This document shows, piece after piece, positions 9,579 through 17,813 of a stretch of DNA of 64,000 bases. Position 1 is the stretch's first letter. Each line of letters opens with the position of its first letter. Position numbers and translations under genes: made by a program. The notes under the pieces are model-generated. The model was not told the DNA's origin. It did no database searches and worked only from the letters and a program-made list of their open reading frames with translations. Location: positions 1 to 64,000 of the forward strand of contig NZ_QHLL01000005.1 in the NCBI RefSeq assembly GCF_006864535.1. The letters are read 5' to 3'. Source of the DNA: Campylobacter sp. MIT 12-8780 (GTDB taxonomy: Bacteria > Campylobacterota > Campylobacteria > Campylobacterales > Campylobacteraceae).

Positions 9579-10527
9579 AATCCCCATCATCTTAATCACA
9601 GGCTTTTTAGGAAGTGGCAAGACAAGCTTTTTAAATGAGTTTTTAAGGCATTATGATGATGAGGGTTTGGCTGTCATTGTTAATGAACTTGGACAAATCG
9701 CCCTTGATGGACGCATCTTAAAGCCAAGCATAGCCTATAAAGATGAGCAAATGCTGGTGCTAAACTCAGGTTGTGTGTGCTGTAATAAAAGGCTTGATCT
9801 TATCAAAGGCTTAAAAGAACTCCTTGATAGCTATGATTTAAAGCAAAAGCATTTAAAAAAAGTCATTATAGAAACTACGGGACTGGCTAATGTTGCTCCC
9901 ATAGCTTTTACCTTGCTTAGCGATGCTTTTTTAAGCAATCATTTCATCTTGCAAAATACTCTTGTGTGCGTTGATACGCTTAATGCTCATTTACACTTGC
10001 AAAATCAAGAAGCCAAAGATCAAATCATTTTAGCCGATAGCATAATGCTTACAAAAACTGATCTTAAAAAAGCAGATAAAAGCTTAATACAAGAGCTTCA
10101 AAGCTTAAATCCAAGCGCAAGTATTGTTGATAAACAAGATTTTAGTCATGAAGAGCTATTTTCTTTGGATAAAAAGGCTAAATTTCAAGACTTTAGCCTT
10201 ATAAAAACGCATGAAGAAGATTTTGAAAGTTTGGCTTTAGAATTTGATTATAGTGTAAATTGGAGTGCTTTTGGCATATGGCTAAGTATGCTTTTGCACC
10301 GATACGGAACGCAGGTGTTAAGAGTAAAAGGCATTATTGATACAGGAGAGGATTTTTTAGTGAATATCAACGCTGTTTTGCATATCATGCACACACCAAG
10401 CCATATTAAAAAAGATGAACAAAATGGCTCAAAGCTCGTTTTTATCACAAGAAAACTTGAAAGTCAAAAGATCAAACAATCCTTACAAAGTTTTGAAACC
10501 ATTTTGAAAAATAAAGATAAAATTTAA
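9571..10527 (+). CDS. CobW/COG0523-family G3E GTPase (metallochaperone)
   Basis: A 318-aa P-loop GTPase with Walker A GFLGSGKTS (residues 11-19), the family's metal-binding CxCC at C68/C70/C71 (SGCVCCN), a Walker B/switch region (IIETTGLAN), the base-recognition TKTD, and a C-terminal CobW_C domain from about residue 220. Such proteins insert zinc, cobalt or iron into partner enzymes. Its overlap with the small CxxC protein and proximity to the metal-dependent NodB-fold hydrolase suggest that hydrolase as client. That is inference from context. It is the last gene of the segment lying between thiF and thiG. Confidence 0.9.
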   Translation: MAKIPIILITGFLGSGKTSFLNEFLRHYDDEGLAVIVNELGQIALDGRILKPSIAYKDEQMLVLNSGCVCCNKRLDLIKGLKELLDSYDLKQKHLKKVIIETTGLANVAPIAFTLLSDAFLSNHFILQNTLVCVDTLNAHLHLQNQEAKDQIILADSIMLTKTDLKKADKSLIQELQSLNPSASIVDKQDFSHEELFSLDKKAKFQDFSLIKTHEEDFESLALEFDYSVNWSAFGIWLSMLLHRYGTQVLRVKGIIDTGEDFLVNINAVLHIMHTPSHIKKDEQNGSKLVFITRKLESQKIKQSLQSFETILKNKDKI

Positions 10528-10577
10528 GTTTTTTTCTTCATTTAAACCCTTTCTCACATTTTTTTAAGCTTGAATGC

Positions 10578-10585
10578 TATAAAAT
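10578..10585 (+). promoter_or_regulatory. -10 box for thiGH-tenI
   Basis: TATAAAAT preceded by GC, about 25 bases before the preferred thiG start. It would give the separated thiG-thiH-tenI half its own promoter. It also places the in-frame ATG at 10570 upstream of the transcript start. Confidence 0.45.
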
Positions 10586-10608
10586 TGACAAAAAATAAGG
10601 ACTATACT

Positions 10609-11370
10609 TTGCATACATTAAAACTTGGAAAATTTGAGTTTAATTCTCGCTTTATACTTGGTTCTGGTAAATTTAGCCTTGAGCTTATTGAAGCGGCGAT
10701 TAAAGAGGCAAATGTTGAGATTATCACCCTTGCTTTAAGACGCGCTCATACAGGTAAGCTTGAAAATATACTTGATTATATCCCTAAAAATATCACTATC
10801 TTGCCAAATACAAGCGGAGCAAGGACGGCTGAGGAAGCCTTAAAAATAGCTCAGCTAGCAAGAGAGCTGTGTGGGGCTGAAATGATTAAAATAGAAGTGA
10901 TACGAGATAGTAAGTATCTTTTACCAGATAATTATGAAAGCATAAAGGCTGTTGAACTGCTTGCAAAAGAAGGTTTTACGCCTTTACCTTATATGTATCC
11001 AGACCTTTATGCAGCAAGGGCTATGCGTGATGCTGGAGCGGCTGCTATCATGCCACTTGGAGCACCCATAGGCACAAATAAGGGCTTAAGAACTAAGGAT
11101 TTTATTCAAATTTTACTTGATGAGCTTGATTTACCTATCATCGTTGATGCAGGACTTGGCAGTCCAGCACAAGCGTGCGAGGCTATGCAAATGGGTGTAA
11201 GTGCGGTGATGATTAACACCGCTATAGCCTTGTCTTCAAATATCCCTCAAATGGCAAGAGCTTTTAAACTCGCTATAGAAGCTGGCAGGGAAGGCTTTTT
11301 AGCTGGCATAGCAGGGCAAAGTAAGCTTGCTAGGGCTTCATCTCCACTTACTGGCTTTTTAAGGGATTAA
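10609..11370 (+). CDS. thiG: Thiazole synthase
   Basis: A TIM-barrel enzyme that builds the thiazole phosphate of thiamin from deoxyxylulose phosphate, dehydroglycine and ThiS thiocarboxylate. The sequence is strongly conserved: FNSRFILGSGK, LALRRAHTG, LPNTSGARTAEEA, the Schiff-base lysine region EMIKIEVI, VDAGLGSPAQA. I favour the TTG at 10609 (MHTLKLGKFEF, 253 aa), seven bases after AATAAGGA. The ATG at 10570 lies before a TATAAAAT box and adds non-conserved residues. Three bases separate it from thiH. Confidence 0.94.
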   Translation: MHTLKLGKFEFNSRFILGSGKFSLELIEAAIKEANVEIITLALRRAHTGKLENILDYIPKNITILPNTSGARTAEEALKIAQLARELCGAEMIKIEVIRDSKYLLPDNYESIKAVELLAKEGFTPLPYMYPDLYAARAMRDAGAAAIMPLGAPIGTNKGLRTKDFIQILLDELDLPIIVDAGLGSPAQACEAMQMGVSAVMINTAIALSSNIPQMARAFKLAIEAGREGFLAGIAGQSKLARASSPLTGFLRD

Positions 11371-11373
11371 AAA

Positions 11374-12525
11374 ATGAGTAAAAAAAGTGTGTTTGAATAT
11401 GAAAGCAATATGCAAGAAATTCATTCTAAGGTGCTTCAAAATGTTTTAGCCCAAGTGAGTTCTTATCACAAAGAAAATTATACTCAAGCTGAGGTTTTAA
11501 AAGCCTTGCAAAGTGAAAGCTTAAGTATAGAAGGCTTAAAAGCCTTGCTTAGTCCAGCAGCAAGTGCTTTTTTAGAAGAGCTTGCTTTTAAGGCAAGAAT
11601 GCTTACAAAAAGGCATTTTGGAAATTCTATCGCTCTTTTTACTCCGCTTTATTTGAGTAATTATTGTGAAAGTAAATGCGTATATTGTGGCTTTCAAAAG
11701 GGCAATGCCATAGCTAGAGCAAAACTCAGTGAGGCTGAAATAAGAGCTGAGATGCAAGCCATAGCTGATACAGGCTTGCAAGAAGTGCTTTTACTTACTG
11801 GAGAGGGAAGAGAGCATGCAAGTGTGGAGTATATCGCACAAGCTTGTAAGATTGCTAAGGAGTATTTTAAAGTCGTTGGGGTAGAAGTTTATGTGATGAA
11901 TGTTGATGAATACGAGCTTTTACATAAAAATGGCTGTGAATTTGTGACTATTTATCAAGAAACTTATAATGCCCAAAAGTATGAAAAAATTCATATCTTT
12001 GGGGAAAAACGCGTCTTTCCTTACCGCTTTAATGGACAAGAAAGGGCTTTAAAAGCTGGTATGAGAGGGGTTGGCTTTGGGGCTTTGCTTGGTATAGATG
12101 AGTTTGAAAAAGACGCCCTTGCTACAGCCTTGCATGCTTATTTTTTGCAAAAAGCTTATCCTCATGCTGAACTTTCACTTTCTGCACCAAGACTTCGTCC
12201 CATTTTAGGTAACCGCAAAATCAGCCCAAAAGATGTAACTGAAGCAAGACTTTTACAGGTTTTATGTGCGTATAGGATTTTTTTACCCTTTGCAAATATA
12301 GTGGTTTCAACGCGAGAAAGGGCTGGCTTTAGAGATAAGATCATTGACATAGTAGCGACTAAAATTTCAGCTGGGGTTTCAGTAGGTATAGGCGAGCATT
12401 CAGGCGAGAAAAAAGGCGATGATCAGTTTCAAATCAGCGATGAGCGAAGCGTGGCTGAGGTTTTTTCTATGCTTAAAAAAGCAAAATTACAAGCTGTGAT
12501 GAGTGATAGTATTTATGTGGGCTAA
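11374..12525 (+). CDS. thiH: 2-iminoacetate synthase (tyrosine lyase, radical SAM)
   Basis: Cleaves tyrosine by radical SAM chemistry to give dehydroglycine for ThiG. The [4Fe-4S]-binding CxxxCxxC is at C98, C102 and C105 (NYCESKCVYCGF). LLLTGEG and the C-terminal region (LSLSAPRLRP, AGVSVGIGEHSGE) match ThiH. The 383-aa length is usual. Oxygen-sensitive tyrosine-dependent ThiH rather than the glycine oxidase ThiO fits a microaerophile. The gene overlaps the next one by about 10 bases. Confidence 0.94.
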   Translation: MSKKSVFEYESNMQEIHSKVLQNVLAQVSSYHKENYTQAEVLKALQSESLSIEGLKALLSPAASAFLEELAFKARMLTKRHFGNSIALFTPLYLSNYCESKCVYCGFQKGNAIARAKLSEAEIRAEMQAIADTGLQEVLLLTGEGREHASVEYIAQACKIAKEYFKVVGVEVYVMNVDEYELLHKNGCEFVTIYQETYNAQKYEKIHIFGEKRVFPYRFNGQERALKAGMRGVGFGALLGIDEFEKDALATALHAYFLQKAYPHAELSLSAPRLRPILGNRKISPKDVTEARLLQVLCAYRIFLPFANIVVSTRERAGFRDKIIDIVATKISAGVSVGIGEHSGEKKGDDQFQISDERSVAEVFSMLKKAKLQAVMSDSIYVG

Positions 12526-13120
12526 AAAAATCATTGCTATTACTGAGAGCAAGCTTTGTGAAGAGGACTTTTTAAAACGTGTTGAAAGGCTTGCAAAAGC
12601 AAAAATCGATGCTTTGATCTTAAGGGAAAAAGAACTTAGCGAAGCAAAGTATTATGATCTAGCTAAAGAGGTATTAAAAATTTGCGCAAAGCACAAAACA
12701 ACTTGCATTTTGCATTATTTTGATAAGGTCGCCTTAAAGCTAAATCACAGGTATTTTCACTGCCCTTTAGATATCTTAAAGGCTGAACCTAGACTTGTGA
12801 AATACTTTCATCTTATTGGCACTTCAGTGCATAGTGAAGAAGAGCTTTTTTTGGCTGAGTATTTTAAGTGCAATTATGCTATAGCTGGGCATATTTTTGA
12901 AAGCTCTTGCAAAGAAGATTTAGCACCAAAAGGACTAAATTTTTTAAATGAGTTATGTAAAAATGCTAAAATTCCTATTTATGCTGTAGGAGGTATAAAT
13001 TTAAAGACTCTAACCCAGCTCAAAGAAAGCTCAATCTCAGGTGTTTGCTTGCGATCAAGTTTAATGCAAGAAAAAAATGTAAAAGAATACATTGCGAATT
13101 TAAGAGCGATTTTAGCTTGA
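12515..13120 (+). CDS. TenI-like thiazole tautomerase (ThiE/TenI family)
   Basis: A 201-aa TIM-barrel protein of the thiamin-phosphate synthase family. The diagnostic loop reads GHIFESSCKEDLAPKG, matching the GHVFET(D)CK type I associate with TenI aromatases/tautomerases. ThiE usually has a GPIYPTxTK loop instead. GTSVHS and AVGGI are shared by both. TenI aromatises the thiazole tautomer produced by ThiG, so its position as last gene of thiGH makes sense. True ThiE would then be encoded elsewhere. The ATG at 12515 overlaps the thiH end; a GTG at 12503 is an alternative. Confidence 0.8.
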   Translation: MWAKKIIAITESKLCEEDFLKRVERLAKAKIDALILREKELSEAKYYDLAKEVLKICAKHKTTCILHYFDKVALKLNHRYFHCPLDILKAEPRLVKYFHLIGTSVHSEEELFLAEYFKCNYAIAGHIFESSCKEDLAPKGLNFLNELCKNAKIPIYAVGGINLKTLTQLKESSISGVCLRSSLMQEKNVKEYIANLRAILA

Positions 13121-13251
13121 AATAAAGCTTTTTAAACTCAAGGTTTGTGCTTAATTTGCCAAAAAATGAGTAAAAACGAACGCGAAAATTACAAAGAATG
13201 TGAATTTCTGTAAAAAAGTATCATTTTAAACATTTTATTAATAATTTTTTA

Positions 13252-13257
13252 TATAAT
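13252..13257 (+). promoter_or_regulatory. -10 box (TATAAT) of the small gene at 13289
   Basis: TATAAT preceded by TTTTTTA, with an AAAGGA ribosome-binding site at 13277-13282 and ATG at 13289. It is the best promoter match between tenI and the FTR1 locus. Confidence 0.6.
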
Positions 13258-13288
13258 TGCAGATGAAAATTACAACAAAGGATTAACA

Positions 13289-13465
13289 ATGGTTGTTAGG
13301 GTAGAAAATCCAAATGATAGAACTGCTTATCTTGAGTTAAGTCGAGATGATATAGAGCTTTTGCTTGAAGAATTTGTGCTTCATTATGAGGATTTAGACC
13401 AATTTATCGCTGCTTTTGATTTGCTTGAAGTGACTTCGAAAATGAATGATGATCTCAGTGAGTAA
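13289..13465 (+). CDS. Small acidic protein of unknown function (58 aa)
   Basis: A 58-codon ORF beginning MVVRVENPNDRTAYLELS and ending MNDDLSE, very acidic and apparently helical, without membrane or signal segments. I do not recognise it. It has its own -10 box, a good ribosome-binding site and a classic intrinsic terminator 25 bp after the stop, so it is a complete monocistronic unit and probably a real gene. Base and codon use match the surroundings. Confidence 0.65.
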   Translation: MVVRVENPNDRTAYLELSRDDIELLLEEFVLHYEDLDQFIAAFDLLEVTSKMNDDLSE

Positions 13466-13489
13466 AATAAAAATGCTATGAAGCCCCAT

Positions 13490-13516
13490 AAAACCTTGAT
13501 CTTTCAAGGTTTTTTT
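13490..13516 (+). terminator. Intrinsic terminator after the 58-aa gene
   Basis: A stem of AAAACCTTGA paired with TCAAGGTTTT around a four-base loop, running into a T-tract (13510-13516). Confidence 0.85.
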
Positions 13517-13543
13517 AAAAAATCTATCAACAAGCTCTAATTT

Positions 13544-13558
13544 TGATAACTTTTATCT
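13544..13558. promoter_or_regulatory. Putative Fur box upstream of the FTR1-P19 operon
   Basis: TGATAAC-T-TTTATCT is an imperfect 7-1-7 palindrome matching 11 of 14 arm positions of the Fur consensus TGATAAT-N-ATTATCA. It sits about 95 bp before the FTR1 start and 48 bp before a possible -10 (TACAAT, 13606-13611). The P19 locus of C. jejuni is known to be Fur- and iron-regulated, which supports the assignment. Confidence 0.45.
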
Positions 13559-13651
13559 AAAATTAAGCTAATAAGTATTACACTTTTATCAAATATACAA
13601 ATAACTACAATAGTATTAAAAGCATTATTGGGATATTTTTAAGGAAAGCTA

Positions 13652-15742
13652 ATGCTAAAGATAAGATTATTTTTTGCCTTTTTGTTTTTGAGTGTGAGTT
13701 TTAGTTTTGCTCGCGTTGATGATTATATAGCTGAAGCTGAGCTTATTAAGGGGCTTTTAAATGAGAGCTTAACACTCTATAAAGATGGCAAGGCAAATGA
13801 AGCAAAGAAAAAGGTTGAGGACGCTTATTTTCAGCATTTTGAGAATATGGAAGGCACTATAGGACGCAACATAGGACGTAAGGCTATTACTATGGAGCGT
13901 AAATTTTCTAATTTGCGTCGTATGTATAAAGATGAAGCCAATCTAGCTCATATCACTGCTCTTATAGAAGGGCTTGTTTTTGATCTTGACGAGGTTGCAC
14001 CTATCATTCAAACAGGCTTTAGGCTTAAGGCAGAAAAAACCCAAGATGGCTTAAGCGATGAAGAAGCTGCGAAGTCTTCACTTGAAGAAAATGCCAAAAG
14101 ACAGGCTGAAGCTGATGCTTTATTTGCTTCTATGTTTGGGGCATCAAGTGATGAAAGCTCAAATACTTCAAATACAAACAACATAGATAATGAAAACAAT
14201 TCAAATAATTTAAATTCTCAAAATGACGCCGATGTCATAGCCCAGCTTCAAAATGCCTCAGCTCTTGAGCCTAAGTTGCAATTCTTGCTTGATACCATCT
14301 CGGGTAAATTTAACCAAGCTGCAAGCAGTTTTAAAAATGAAAAATTCCAAGAGGCTAAGGATTATCTTAATAGTGCTTTATTTGATGAGTATAGAAACTC
14401 AAAAGTAGAAATTGCTATAAGCAATCACACTACAGCTGGACTTGATAGAAAAATTCAAGCCGCCATTCGCTCACTCATTACTAAGATCAATGAACAAAAC
14501 ATCGATGAAAAAACCCTAAGAAATGAGCTTGAGGATATAGAAGACTTGCTTTTTAATGCTTTTTTACAAATTCCAAAGGAGCAGTTTGCAAAGATACAGG
14601 TGCAAGGCTTTAATGAAGATGAAATAAATACTAGGGATTATTCAAAGGTTGCTGATGATATACGCATAGCCTTAGATAATATACTTGATGATTATCAAGG
14701 TTTTTCAAACTCAAGTATAGATGCCTTGCAAAATACCTATTTAGACATCTTTGAAGCAAGTGGCATGGAAAGTAAAGTTGGTGCTGTTGATAGCAGCTTA
14801 AAGCTCAAGATAGAAAGCCTTTTTTCTCAAGGTGTAGCTTTGATCAAATCAAGTGCTGATAAATCAGCCTTAAAAGCTAATTTTGACGCCTTAAATGCCG
14901 AGCTTAGCAAGGCTGTTGATCTAGTGCAAACAAGCACGCCGTATTCGCTTTTCATCTGGGCTTTTGGTATCATTATAAGAGAGGGCTTAGAAGCCTTAAT
15001 CATCGTGGTGGCTATAGTTTCATATCTTATTCAAAGTGGCAATAAAAACCGCTTAAATATAGCCTATTCAGCCCTTTTAACAGGGATAGTTTTAAGTTTT
15101 ATCACTGCCTTTTTTGTTTCTTGGATTTTCAAAGAAAACTCAGGGCAAAGCAGAGAGCTTATAGAAGGCATTACCATGCTTATAGCTGTAGCCTTGCTCT
15201 TTTATGTGGGCTTTTGGCTGCTTTCAAACGCACACAATCAAAAATGGGCAAGCTATATCAAAGGACAAGCCTTAGAAGCCATCTCAAATAATTCAGCTAA
15301 AACGCTTTGGCTTACAGTCTTTTTAGCTGTATATAGAGAAGGGGCTGAAACTGTGCTTTTTTATCAAGCCTTATTCTTTGATGCAAAGACAAGCACTGAT
15401 TATTCAGCTATTTTTATAGGGCTTGGCGTGGGCTTAGCCTTGTTAGTTGTGCTTTATTTCTTGCTTAAGGCTGGAGCGATTAAAATTCCAGTGAAGCAGT
15501 TTTTTTATATAGTCTCTTATATCATTTTTTATATGATCTTTGTCTTTACAGGCAAGGGCATAGGCGAGCTTATCGAGGGCAAACTTATCACGCCTTCACT
15601 CTTGCCTTTTCATTTTGAGCCTATTTTGTGGCTTGGGGTTTATCCATACTATGAAACGCTCATTCCTCAGTTTATAGTTTTAATCTTGCTCATTTTGGGC
15701 ATTGTTATAACACAAAAATTCACTAAAAAAGGAGTTAGATAA
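13652..15742 (+). CDS. FTR1-family iron permease with large periplasmic N-domain
   Basis: Inner-membrane component of the FTR1/FetM-P19 iron system. A cleavable-looking signal segment (residues 1-20) leads into a periplasmic region of about 410 residues. This includes a serine/asparagine-rich linker around residues 165-190. Seven or so transmembrane helices follow. Both REGxE iron-binding motifs are present, R443-E447 (REGLEALIIVV) and R562-E566 (YREGAETVLF). The p19 start codon overlaps its stop. The 696-aa length equals the Campylobacter homologue (Cj1658 from memory). The upstream palindrome suggests iron-Fur control. Confidence 0.93.
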   Translation: MLKIRLFFAFLFLSVSFSFARVDDYIAEAELIKGLLNESLTLYKDGKANEAKKKVEDAYFQHFENMEGTIGRNIGRKAITMERKFSNLRRMYKDEANLAHITALIEGLVFDLDEVAPIIQTGFRLKAEKTQDGLSDEEAAKSSLEENAKRQAEADALFASMFGASSDESSNTSNTNNIDNENNSNNLNSQNDADVIAQLQNASALEPKLQFLLDTISGKFNQAASSFKNEKFQEAKDYLNSALFDEYRNSKVEIAISNHTTAGLDRKIQAAIRSLITKINEQNIDEKTLRNELEDIEDLLFNAFLQIPKEQFAKIQVQGFNEDEINTRDYSKVADDIRIALDNILDDYQGFSNSSIDALQNTYLDIFEASGMESKVGAVDSSLKLKIESLFSQGVALIKSSADKSALKANFDALNAELSKAVDLVQTSTPYSLFIWAFGIIIREGLEALIIVVAIVSYLIQSGNKNRLNIAYSALLTGIVLSFITAFFVSWIFKENSGQSRELIEGITMLIAVALLFYVGFWLLSNAHNQKWASYIKGQALEAISNNSAKTLWLTVFLAVYREGAETVLFYQALFFDAKTSTDYSAIFIGLGVGLALLVVLYFLLKAGAIKIPVKQFFYIVSYIIFYMIFVFTGKGIGELIEGKLITPSLLPFHFEPILWLGVYPYYETLIPQFIVLILLILGIVITQKFTKKGVR

Positions 15743-16281
15743 TGTTAAAAAAAGCATTATTAAGCATCGCAGCAGCAGCTGTGTTTACAAGCAACGCATT
15801 CAGCGCAGAGGTGCCAATTGGCGATCCACATGAGATTAATGGCATGGAAATAGCTGCTGTGTATCTTCAGCCTATAGAAATGGAGCCACGTGGTATTGAT
15901 TTAGCAGCTTCTTTAGCTGATATTCACCTTGAAGCTGATATTCACGCTATTAAGGGCAATAAAAACGGCTTTCCAGAAGGCTTTTGGATACCATATCTTA
16001 GCATAGCTTATGAGCTTAAAAACCTTGATACAAATGGAGTAAAAAGAGGAACTTTTATGCCTATGGTGGCTGATGATGGTCCTCACTATGGTGCAAATAT
16101 CGCTATGGAAAAAGACAAAAGTGGTAAATTTGGTCCAGGAAATTATGAACTAACTTATGTGATTACTAATCCAGAAAAACAAGGTTTTGGTCGTCATACA
16201 GACGCTGAAACAGGCGTTGGCAAGTGGTTTGAACCATTTAAGGTAAGCTATAAATTCAAATACACAGGCGCTCCTAAATGA
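15742..16281 (+). CDS. p19: Periplasmic copper/iron-binding protein P19
   Basis: A 179-aa secreted protein (signal peptide to about residue 22, NAFSA/EVPIG) that captures iron in the periplasm and works with FTR1. The copper-site pattern of known P19 (His, Met, His, His spaced 46, 7 and 37) is reproduced exactly by H62, M108, H115 and H152. It is translationally coupled to the FTR1 gene and closed by a strong terminator, so it can be more abundant than the downstream genes. Confidence 0.95.
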   Translation: MLKKALLSIAAAAVFTSNAFSAEVPIGDPHEINGMEIAAVYLQPIEMEPRGIDLAASLADIHLEADIHAIKGNKNGFPEGFWIPYLSIAYELKNLDTNGVKRGTFMPMVADDGPHYGANIAMEKDKSGKFGPGNYELTYVITNPEKQGFGRHTDAETGVGKWFEPFKVSYKFKYTGAPK

Positions 16282-16285
16282 GTGT

Positions 16286-16311
16286 AAAGCCTCTATAATA
16301 GAGGCTTTTAT
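16286..16311 (+). terminator. Intrinsic terminator after p19
   Basis: A ten-base-pair stem, AAAGCCTCTA paired with TAGAGGCTTT around TAA, followed by T residues. It separates ftr1-p19 from the DUF2318 group, which begins 110 bp further on. Confidence 0.85.
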
Positions 16312-16418
16312 ATTTAAATTTAAAACTCTTTTTAACTAAGTTAGGCTAGAATTTGGCTTGAAAATGCCTAGTTCTGCTTTAAGCAATGGTTTAAATTTAA
16401 GTATAAAAAGGCTTTCAT

Positions 16419-17810
16419 TTGAGTATATATTTTTTTCACGCTTTTAGCGTGCTTTTGCCATTATTTTGTATAGCAAGCCTTGCAAGCGTGCGTATTAAAA
16501 GATTTGGCTTTGTTTTTTTGTGGATTTTTCTTGCTTTTGTCTTTGCGTATTTTGCCTTTTATATTGCAAGTGCTTATGCTAGAACTCAAGGCTTAGCTTT
16601 TTTTGCTTATATTTTACTTTTTAGTAGCTTTGTACTTTTTATTTTAAGCTTTTTTAAAAAAGAGCTTTTGTTTTTAAGGCTTGTTTTTATCTTTATCACT
16701 GCTTTTGCTTTTGGTGTAAGATATTATGTTTTAAGTCAGGATTTTCCTATATTTACAAGCTCTTTACTTGATAGTGAGGCTATAAAATCCTTAGCCTTTA
16801 TCATTTTAGCTTTAATCTTAGCTTTAATTTTTTTCTTTTTTTTAAGGTGGCAGTACAAGTTTAATCAAAGCCTAAGCTTTATCTTTTTTGCTTTTATGCT
16901 GCTTTGCGAGCTTAATAGTGCTCTTGCAAATATACTTCATACAGCCATGAGACAAGACTTGATCTATACTTATTCGCTCTTGCTTTCTTATGTGGCAAAA
17001 AGTGTGTATTATGCACAATTTTTTGTGTATGCGTATTTGATTTTTTTGCTTGTTTTGGCATTTTTGCTTTTAAGATTTAAGGTGTTTGAACTTAAAAAAG
17101 AGCATTTATTTGATATGCGTTATAGACAAATCAAGGCTTTAAATGCAAAGTTAAATGCTTATTTTGCCGTAAATTTTGCAAGTTTTGTCCTTGCTTTTGG
17201 CGTGATTTTGTATTTTCATGTTATCTCTTTACGCCCTATAAGCATAGATACGCCAACCGAGCTTCTACCAAATGAAAATGCCGAGTTTGTCTTTGATATG
17301 GCTTTATTAAGGGACAATAAACTCCACCGCTTTGCATATATTAGCAGTGAGGGCAAGCTTATACGCTTTTTTTTGATTAACAAAAGAGAAGATAAAGATG
17401 CGCCGGTAGCTGTTTTTGATGCTTGTGCGATTTGTGGGGATATGGGCTATGTGCAAAGGGGCAGTGAGCTTATTTGTATTAGTTGTAATGTGCGGATTTT
17501 TCTACCTAGTGTAGGCAAGGAAGGTGGGTGCAATCCTATCCCACTAGCCTATGAATTTGATGGAGAAAAGATACGCATAAAACTTGAAGATGTGATTAAG
17601 GGTTCAAATTTCTTTACTGAGGTAAAAGAACTTGAGGTGCAAGATCCAGTTTCTAAAACTAAGCTGATCAACCTTAAAGCAAGGTATTCTTATATCTATG
17701 CTGGGCTGACTTATTATTTTGATAATGAAGAAAATTATGAGGCGTTTAAAAAAGAGCCTGAACAATATCTCGATCACAATCTTAGTGCCGTGTTTAAAAC
17801 TCAAGGATAA
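16419..17810 (+). CDS. Membrane protein with C-terminal DUF2318 Fe-S-like domain
   Basis: A 463-aa inner-membrane protein with about nine hydrophobic helices (residues 1-275), then a domain with CAICGDMGY and CISCNVRIF. These two CxxC pairs, plus GGCNPIPL, mark DUF2318. Its conserved position after p19 (Cj1660 in C. jejuni, from memory) suggests it handles metal or electrons for FTR1-P19 uptake. The start is TTG 16419, seven bases after AAAAAGG, within a region containing GTATAAAAA as possible -10. The last residues resemble a TRASH/YHS-like heavy-metal motif (YYFDNEENYEAFKKEPEQYL), common in metal-handling proteins. Confidence 0.87.
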   Translation: MSIYFFHAFSVLLPLFCIASLASVRIKRFGFVFLWIFLAFVFAYFAFYIASAYARTQGLAFFAYILLFSSFVLFILSFFKKELLFLRLVFIFITAFAFGVRYYVLSQDFPIFTSSLLDSEAIKSLAFIILALILALIFFFFLRWQYKFNQSLSFIFFAFMLLCELNSALANILHTAMRQDLIYTYSLLLSYVAKSVYYAQFFVYAYLIFLLVLAFLLLRFKVFELKKEHLFDMRYRQIKALNAKLNAYFAVNFASFVLAFGVILYFHVISLRPISIDTPTELLPNENAEFVFDMALLRDNKLHRFAYISSEGKLIRFFLINKREDKDAPVAVFDACAICGDMGYVQRGSELICISCNVRIFLPSVGKEGGCNPIPLAYEFDGEKIRIKLEDVIKGSNFFTEVKELEVQDPVSKTKLINLKARYSYIYAGLTYYFDNEENYEAFKKEPEQYLDHNLSAVFKTQG

Positions 17811-17813
17811 AGC

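Noticed and set aside
10528-10608. TPP riboswitch before thiG
   Set aside because: The spacer is about 80 bases and lacks the CTGAGA-type THI-box elements; the same is true of the short spacer before thiS.
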